45,233 bases of DNA, taken from the NCBI RefSeq assembly GCF_900187615.1, contig NZ_FYDO01000040.1, forward strand, positions 1 to 45,233, given 5' to 3'. The notes under the pieces are model-generated. The model was not told where the DNA came from and ran no database searches. It saw only the letters and a program-made list of their open reading frames with translations. Position 1 is the first letter of the stretch. Every line of letters begins with the position of its first letter. The translations under genes and the position numbers were made by a program. Positions 41,295-45,233 of the stretch are shown piece after piece. This DNA comes from Pseudomonas sp. Irchel s3f7. Lineage in GTDB: Bacteria > Pseudomonadota > Gammaproteobacteria > Pseudomonadales > Pseudomonadaceae.

Positions 41295-42371
41295 ATGGCT
41301 GATTTACCGATCAACGACCTTAACGTCGCCTCCAACGAGACGCTGATCACTCCCGATCAGCTCAAGCGCGATATTCCCCTGAGCGATGCTGCCCTGCGCA
41401 CCGTCACCAAGGGCCGCGAAGTCATTCGCAACATTCTGGATGGCACCGACCATCGCCTGTTCGTCGTCATCGGGCCTTGCTCGATCCACGACATCAAGGC
41501 TGCCCACGAATACGCCGACCGCTTGAAAGCCCTCGCGGCCGAAGTGTCCGATACCCTGTATCTGGTCATGCGCGTGTATTTCGAGAAGCCGCGTACCACC
41601 GTCGGCTGGAAAGGCTTGATCAACGACCCGTACCTGGACGACTCGTTCAAGATTCAGGACGGTCTGCACATCGGTCGCCAGTTGCTGCTGGACCTGGCTG
41701 AAAAAGGCCTGCCGACCGCCACCGAAGCCCTCGACCCGATCTCCCCGCAATACTTGCAGGACCTGATCAGTTGGTCGGCCATCGGCGCGCGCACCACCGA
41801 ATCCCAGACCCACCGTGAAATGGCTTCCGGCCTGTCCTCGGCAGTCGGCTTCAAGAACGGCACCGACGGTGGCCTGACAGTGGCGATCAACGCCCTGCAA
41901 TCGGTTTCCAGCCCGCACCGCTTCCTGGGCATCAACCAGGAAGGTGGCGTGTCCATCGTGACCACCAAGGGCAATGCCTACGGCCACGTGGTACTGCGCG
42001 GTGGCAACGGCAAGCCGAACTACGACTCGGTCAGCGTCGCACTCTGCGAACAAGCGCTGAACAAAGCGAAGATCAAGCCGAACATCATGGTCGACTGCAG
42101 CCACGCCAACTCCAACAAGGACCCGGCCCTGCAACCGCTGGTGATGGAGAACGTCGCCAACCAGATCCTCGAAGGCAACCAGTCGATCATCGGCCTGATG
42201 GTCGAGAGCCACCTGAACTGGGGCTGCCAGGCGATCCCGAAAGACCTCGCCGACCTGCAATACGGCGTGTCGATCACCGACGCCTGCATTGACTGGACCG
42301 CGACTGAAAACACCTTGCGCAGCATGCACGCCAAGCTCAAGGATGTGTTGCCCAAACGCGATCGCAGCTGA
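41295..42371 (+). CDS. aroF: Class I 3-deoxy-7-phosphoheptulonate synthase (AroF/G type)
   Basis: The 358-residue enzyme catalyses the first step of aromatic amino acid biosynthesis. It is alignable end to end with E. coli AroF/AroG/AroH. VVIGPCSIHD (about residues 57-66), VYFEKPRTTVGWKG and SWSAIGARTTESQTHREMASGLS are characteristic. This is the class I (feedback-inhibited) type, in contrast with the class II enzyme at 27920. Which amino acid inhibits it cannot be read reliably; the name aroF is by similarity. The ATG at 41295 has a weak site. A strong terminator follows. Confidence 0.9.
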   Translation: MADLPINDLNVASNETLITPDQLKRDIPLSDAALRTVTKGREVIRNILDGTDHRLFVVIGPCSIHDIKAAHEYADRLKALAAEVSDTLYLVMRVYFEKPRTTVGWKGLINDPYLDDSFKIQDGLHIGRQLLLDLAEKGLPTATEALDPISPQYLQDLISWSAIGARTTESQTHREMASGLSSAVGFKNGTDGGLTVAINALQSVSSPHRFLGINQEGGVSIVTTKGNAYGHVVLRGGNGKPNYDSVSVALCEQALNKAKIKPNIMVDCSHANSNKDPALQPLVMENVANQILEGNQSIIGLMVESHLNWGCQAIPKDLADLQYGVSITDACIDWTATENTLRSMHAKLKDVLPKRDRS

Positions 42372-42389
42372 TCGCTGTTTGCAGCAGAC

Positions 42390-42422
42390 AAAAAAACGCC
42401 GGGCTGAACCCGGCGTTTTTTT
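42390..42422 (+). terminator. Intrinsic terminator after aroF
   Basis: AACGCCGGG pairs with CCCGGCGTT across a five-base loop, with an A-run before and a T-run after. It also serves the convergent acetyltransferase gene. Confidence 0.93.
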
Positions 42423-42443
42423 ATGCGTTCGTTTTGTTGACGG

Positions 42444-42731
42444 TCACTGACTCAGCTTGGCCGCGTGGCGCTGGTGACGCTCCATGTAGCGCTCGACATA
42501 GGAGCACGAAGGGATGACGGTGTAGCCCATCTCCTCGGCGTACTCCAGCGCCTTCTCGGTCAACGCGGCTGCAATACCGCGTCCGCGCAATGCGTTGGGC
42601 ACGAAGGTGCGATAGATGTCCAGGGTCTGTTTCCCCAGATCCATATAGGTCAGATACGCACGATGACCGTCCACATTGGTCTCGAACTGATGACCAGCCT
42701 GGTCATGGTGGATGGACAACGCCTCGCTCAT
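42444..42731 (-). CDS. GNAT-family N-acetyltransferase (YjdJ-like)
   Basis: The 95-residue protein is of the short GNAT type (Yjdj/PF14542). The acetyl-CoA loop is in FVPNALRGRGIAAALTEKAL (about residues 44-63) and the catalytic-type tail is in GYTVIPSCSYVERYMERH (about 69-86). The acceptor is unknown. The ATG at 42731 has GAGGAG about seven bases upstream; the frame extends to 42797 but without such a site. Confidence 0.88.
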   Translation of the reverse strand: MSEALSIHHDQAGHQFETNVDGHRAYLTYMDLGKQTLDIYRTFVPNALRGRGIAAALTEKALEYAEEMGYTVIPSCSYVERYMERHQRHAAKLSQ

Positions 42732-43370
42732 CACTACTCCTCGCGGGTCTGAAATTCTGACCCCTACCTTACCGATGTTTTTCCGGCGAAGGAACATCTA
42801 CGCCACCCCGTGCCTGAATGGACACCGAGAAGAACTGCACCGATCTCGCGCTACCGAGCACGTACAAATAGTAGGCACCATTGCCCGAAATGCTCAAGGT
42901 ACGCTCGTCATTACGCGGATTGCCAGGGTGCGGCTCCGGGTCACGCAGGAAAGGCCCGCCCCAGGATTTCCAAGGTCGAAGGCCTGAACATTGCCGGATG
43001 TTGAGACTTAAGACGAGCGCCGGTTGTTAAAGTCACCTGAACATGGAGAAAGATATGAGAAGCGCCGCACAGATCCCGCGCGAAAGTGTAGACGAATCCA
43101 TATAGGCAGACTTTAGCCAAGACTGAAAAAAAGAGCGTGGGAATGAGGAACTTTTACCCGGCAGCTCGCTCAGGGTCGGGGCTTGTAGCTGAGTGTTTTT
43201 TAAACAACGCAGTTAAAAGTTGCTCGAAAAAGAATCAACGCCTACAATTTTTTAGGCTTCTTGCTTCACGTCAGTTTTACTTAGTACAAGTAATGGGTAG
43301 TATGTACGCCGGCTCTTTCCTCACTCTGAGGAGACAGCTACTTAATAGAAAGTCCTTGAAGGGGAACACG
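42732..43370 (+). promoter_or_regulatory. Intergenic region upstream of oprI
   Basis: These 639 bases separate the divergent acetyltransferase and oprI. The left third holds the start-less open frame (42769-43026). The right part becomes AT-richer. TTTACT (43276-43281) and TAGTAT (43298-43303), 16 bases apart, are a possible promoter for oprI, giving a leader of about 60 bases. Apart from these I see no confirmed element. Confidence 0.4.
42769..43026 (-). pseudogene. Open frame without a start codon, possible gene remnant
   Basis: Between in-frame stops lies an 85-codon frame ending 37 bases before the acetyltransferase start. It ends with YYLYVLGSARSVQFFSVSIQ and then EKHR before the stop. 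Amino acid composition and third-base GC are protein-like in the second half. No ATG or GTG with a ribosome-binding site begins it. I do not recognise the family. It could be a decayed gene or chance. Confidence 0.3.
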
Positions 43371-43622
43371 ATGAACAACGTTCTGAAATTCTCTGCTCTG
43401 GCTCTGGCCGCAGTTCTGGCTACCGGTTGCAGCAGCACATCGAAAGAAACCGAAGCACGTCTGACCGCTACTGAAGACGCAGCTGCTCGCTCCCAGGCTC
43501 GTGCAGACGAAGCTTACCGTAAAGCTGATGAAGCTCTGGCTGCTGCTCAAAAAGCACAACAGACTGCTGACGAAGCTAACGAGCGTGCTCTGCGCATGCT
43601 GGAAAAAGCTAGCCGTAAGTAA
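43371..43622 (+). CDS. oprI: Major outer membrane lipoprotein OprI
   Basis: The 83-residue murein-lipoprotein homologue has an n-region and hydrophobic stretch (residues 1-18) followed by the lipobox LATGC, giving lipidated Cys20. The mature part is an Ala-rich coiled coil (ATEDAAARSQARADEAYRKADEAL and on) ending in Lys83, the residue by which Lpp-type proteins attach to peptidoglycan. Length and sequence are those of Pseudomonas OprI. Codon use (GCT, CGT, AAA, GCT repeats) is strongly biased, consistent with very high expression. AAGGGG eight bases before the ATG is a good site. Terminators follow. Confidence 0.97.
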   Translation: MNNVLKFSALALAAVLATGCSSTSKETEARLTATEDAAARSQARADEAYRKADEALAAAQKAQQTADEANERALRMLEKASRK

Positions 43623-43643
43623 TAATCCCTCGGGATTGTTATC

Positions 43644-43675
43644 AAGCCGACCCATTTTTTGGGTCGGCTTTTTTA
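43644..43675 (+). terminator. Intrinsic terminator of oprI
   Basis: AAGCCGACCCA and TGGGTCGGCTT form an 11-bp stem with a five-base loop and T-run. A smaller AATCCC/GGGATT palindrome precedes it at 43624-43637. Confidence 0.94.
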
Positions 43676-43703
43676 TTGCCCGCCGTTTACCGCAGGCAAT
43701 AAA

Positions 43704-43740
43704 AAACCCGCTGACGCGGTCTGCGTCAGCGGGTTTCTTT
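43704..43740 (-). terminator. Terminator of the L,D-transpeptidase gene (also reads plus)
   Basis: AAACCCGCTGACGC and GCGTCAGCGGGTTT form a 14-bp stem with a five-base loop. The A-run to its left serves the minus-strand gene ending at 43747. Confidence 0.9.
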
Positions 43741-43746
43741 CAAGCC

Positions 43747-44721
43747 TTACTGCAGCGGATCGAGGGGTGCGCTCGACATCATCGGAGCAGCCGTGTTGTT
43801 CGGCACGCCGATTTCCACCGGCAGGCCGTCTTCGGCAGCCACAACATCACGCACCACATCCCAGTTCATGCGCAGGTTGTTGGTGATGTCTTCACGCTTG
43901 AGCATCGCGTTGATGACAGCGGTGTGCTTGTCGACCACCGACGGGTTGCCCTTGTCGTCCAGCGGCGTGTGCGCTTCCAGATAAACCTTGCCACCGCTCA
44001 CGCCGAACTTGTACGAGTCGTTGATGATCCGCACCGACGTACCGACCGGCACCATGCCCGCCATTTGCAGCACATTGTTGTTGAACATGCGGAAGCAGCC
44101 ATGACTGGTACGCATGCCGATGCCGAACTTCTTGTTGGAACCGTGAATCAGGTAGCCCGGGGTCCCCAGAGTGAACTTGAACGGTCCCAGCGGGTTGTCT
44201 GGACCTGCCGGCACTACGTTCGGCAGCGGGTCACCGTCGGCAGCGTGCTCGGCCTTGATTGACGCCGGAGGCGTCCAGGTCGGGTTCGGCGTCTTGGCGG
44301 TGATGCTGGTGTGAGCAATCGGCGACCCCCAGCCTTCACGACCGATACCCAGCGGGAACGTGTACACCACGTTCTTGCCTTTCGGGAAGTAGTAGAGGCG
44401 GTATTCGGCGAGGTTGATCACGATGCCTTCACGGGGGCCCGGCGGCAGGATGAAACGCGTCGGCAGAATGATTTCGGTGCCAGCACCGGGCAGCCATGGG
44501 TCGACACCCGGGTTGGCCGCGACCATTTCCGTGTAGCCCAGGTCGTAGGTGGTACCAAGGTCAGCGAAGGTATCTTCGTATTTGGCCTTGACCACTTGCA
44601 CCTGGCCGACGATGTCTTCACCAGGCGGTGGTAGAGGCAGCTCCAAGGCTGCGACAGGACCGGCCACAAACAGGGCGGCAAGGGTCAGGCAGCGGGTGAC
44701 GGCAGGAAAGCGCGGCAACAT
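43747..44721 (-). CDS. L,D-transpeptidase (ErfK/YbiS type) with LysM-like N-part
   Basis: The 324-residue periplasmic enzyme links outer membrane lipoprotein or peptidoglycan peptides through diaminopimelate. It has a signal peptide (about 1-25, ending VAALEL). A LysM-like stretch (TFADLGTTYDLGYTEMVAANPG) follows. The YkuD catalytic motif is IHGSNKKFGIGMRTSHGCFRM, with His and Cys in SHGC (about residue 225). It lies next to oprI, as does PA2854 in PAO1, which suggests that it anchors OprI through Lys83. ATG 44721 has AAGGA eight bases upstream; the alternative ATG 44739 lacks a site. Confidence 0.92.
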   Translation of the reverse strand: MLPRFPAVTRCLTLAALFVAGPVAALELPLPPPGEDIVGQVQVVKAKYEDTFADLGTTYDLGYTEMVAANPGVDPWLPGAGTEIILPTRFILPPGPREGIVINLAEYRLYYFPKGKNVVYTFPLGIGREGWGSPIAHTSITAKTPNPTWTPPASIKAEHAADGDPLPNVVPAGPDNPLGPFKFTLGTPGYLIHGSNKKFGIGMRTSHGCFRMFNNNVLQMAGMVPVGTSVRIINDSYKFGVSGGKVYLEAHTPLDDKGNPSVVDKHTAVINAMLKREDITNNLRMNWDVVRDVVAAEDGLPVEIGVPNNTAAPMMSSAPLDPLQ

Positions 44722-44890
44722 CCGGAAAATCCTTCGCATTGATCAACAGAGGGTATAAGAGCGCGATTGTACACCGCTGTCTGTTTTTCGGGGAGATCGC
44801 CCGATTTCAGGTGATGGTTCCGCCCTTACGAGGGGGCGAGTGCGTCCGAGCCTACCGACCGGCCAGGTTCCGATGCGTGCGTATTTCCCT

Positions 44891-44981
44891 GTAGGAGCTG
44901 TCGAGTGCAACGAGGCTGCGATCTTTTGACCCTGCTTTTTACAGGCAAGATCAAAAGATCGCAGCCTTCGGCAGCTCCTAC
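44891..44981. repeat. REP-like element with GGCTGCGATCTTTTGA arms
   Basis: GTAGGAGCTG on the left and CAGCTCCTAC on the right enclose a second inverted pair, GGCTGCGATCTTTTGA (44914-44929) and TCAAAAGATCGCAGCC (44951-44966), with perfect 16-bp arms. The whole can fold as one long hairpin. Confidence 0.82.
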
Positions 44982-44982
44982 G

Positions 44983-45233
44983 GAGTGATACATCCGCGAA
45001 TTCAGGTCGGCTGTCAGGCCGCCATCGCTGGCAAGCCAGCTCCTACAATGGATCAGCGCACACCCACGCTCTTCACCACTCACCAGGCCGAGCGTTAGCT
45101 CGCCTTCCGCTTTTGATCCACCCGCCCCCTCGGGAGAGTGATACATCCGCGAATTCAGGTCGGCTGTCAGGCCGCCATCGCTGGCAAGCCAGCTCCTACA
45201 ATGGATCAGCGTACACTCATGCTCTTCACCACT
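44983..45233. repeat. 153-bp tandem repeat, at least two units, cut by window edge
   Basis: Bases 44983-45080 and 45136-45233 are copies of each other over 98 bp, with about three differences near their ends. The period is 153 bp. Each unit contains a REP core, GGCAAGCCAGCTCCTACA, at about 45030 and 45183. The second unit runs off the window. Confidence 0.9.

Larger units (their letters stand above)
44740..45233. other. Intergenic stretch upstream of the L,D-transpeptidase gene
   Basis: About 490 bases without a credible gene. They hold the transpeptidase promoter (a TACAAT-like box on the minus strand at 44766-44771), an inverted REP-like element (44891-44981) and the start of a 153-bp tandem repeat (from 44983). 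Confidence 0.55.

Noticed and set aside
44826..45146. 106-residue frame in the right-end repeats
   Set aside because: It lies wholly in REP-like and tandem repeats and has no ribosome-binding site.
1..45233. CRISPR array, tRNA or rRNA genes
   Set aside because: No short regularly spaced direct repeats, no cloverleaf with TTCGA/CCA features and no rRNA-like sequence noticed by eye. A tRNA scan could still correct this.

Overview
The window reads as core chromosome of a fluorescent-group Pseudomonas. The evidence is high GC coding sequence, an 83-residue OprI lipoprotein, an EF-P/EarP pair with Arg32, CysB, SagS, OspR, Ohr/OhrR, and several Pseudomonas-type REP palindromes carrying the GTAGGAGC core. 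I assign names from recognised protein families, not from database searches. No tRNA, rRNA, CRISPR array or prophage was seen. The only mobile-element sequence is the cut-off end of an IS5-family element at the left edge.

Layout. 1-309: IS5-family end and hairpins. 310-3299 (minus): pseudouridine synthase, a small conserved gene with a LexA-like box in front, a glutaredoxin-like protein and an ammonium transporter. 3627-4667 (plus): DUF883/YqjD, YqjE-like and YqjK-like inner-membrane proteins. 4852-6180: dGTPase. 6360-14266 (plus): a signalling block made of a lone receiver, a BvgA/EvgA-type response regulator, a BvgS-type hybrid kinase with two periplasmic binding domains, and a Cache-GAF-HD-GYP phosphodiesterase. 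14267-15636 (minus): free-Met-R-sulfoxide reductase and a DUF815 ATPase. 15750-18122: SagS hybrid kinase.

18106-24000 holds a thiol/oxidative-stress neighbourhood (ospR-gpx, msrB) with alaA, htpX, tpm and a LigB-type dioxygenase. Then come a DEAD-box helicase with a long leader, a crotonase, a spermidine-synthase-like protein, a class II DAHP synthase, a YcaQ/AlkX-type glycosylase, DUF1127, LysR, TSUP, ohrR, ohr, efp and earP. As I recall the P. aeruginosa PAO1 map, this order follows the PA2824-PA2852 segment. At about 35.8 kb it switches to genes that in PAO1 sit near PA1749-PA1756 (Gre-like factor, cysB, usp, 5'-nucleotidase, ketopantoate-reductase-like, thioredoxin-like, class I DAHP synthase). 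It then returns to oprI and its neighbouring L,D-transpeptidase (PA2853-PA2854). The right edge is a REP-containing 153-bp tandem repeat.

How the genes work together. Two phosphorelay kinases and a c-di-GMP hydrolase suggest control of the motile/sessile switch. The peroxide and methionine-sulfoxide repair genes, with the Cys-based MarR regulators OspR and OhrR, form an oxidant-response set. EarP modifies the adjacent EF-P. OprI and the L,D-transpeptidase concern attachment of the outer membrane to peptidoglycan. The most novel-looking items are the receiver/BvgAS-like/HD-GYP cassette with an enlarged HD-GYP domain, the LexA-like box before an uncharacterised gene, and the terminator-like hairpin in the msrB leader.
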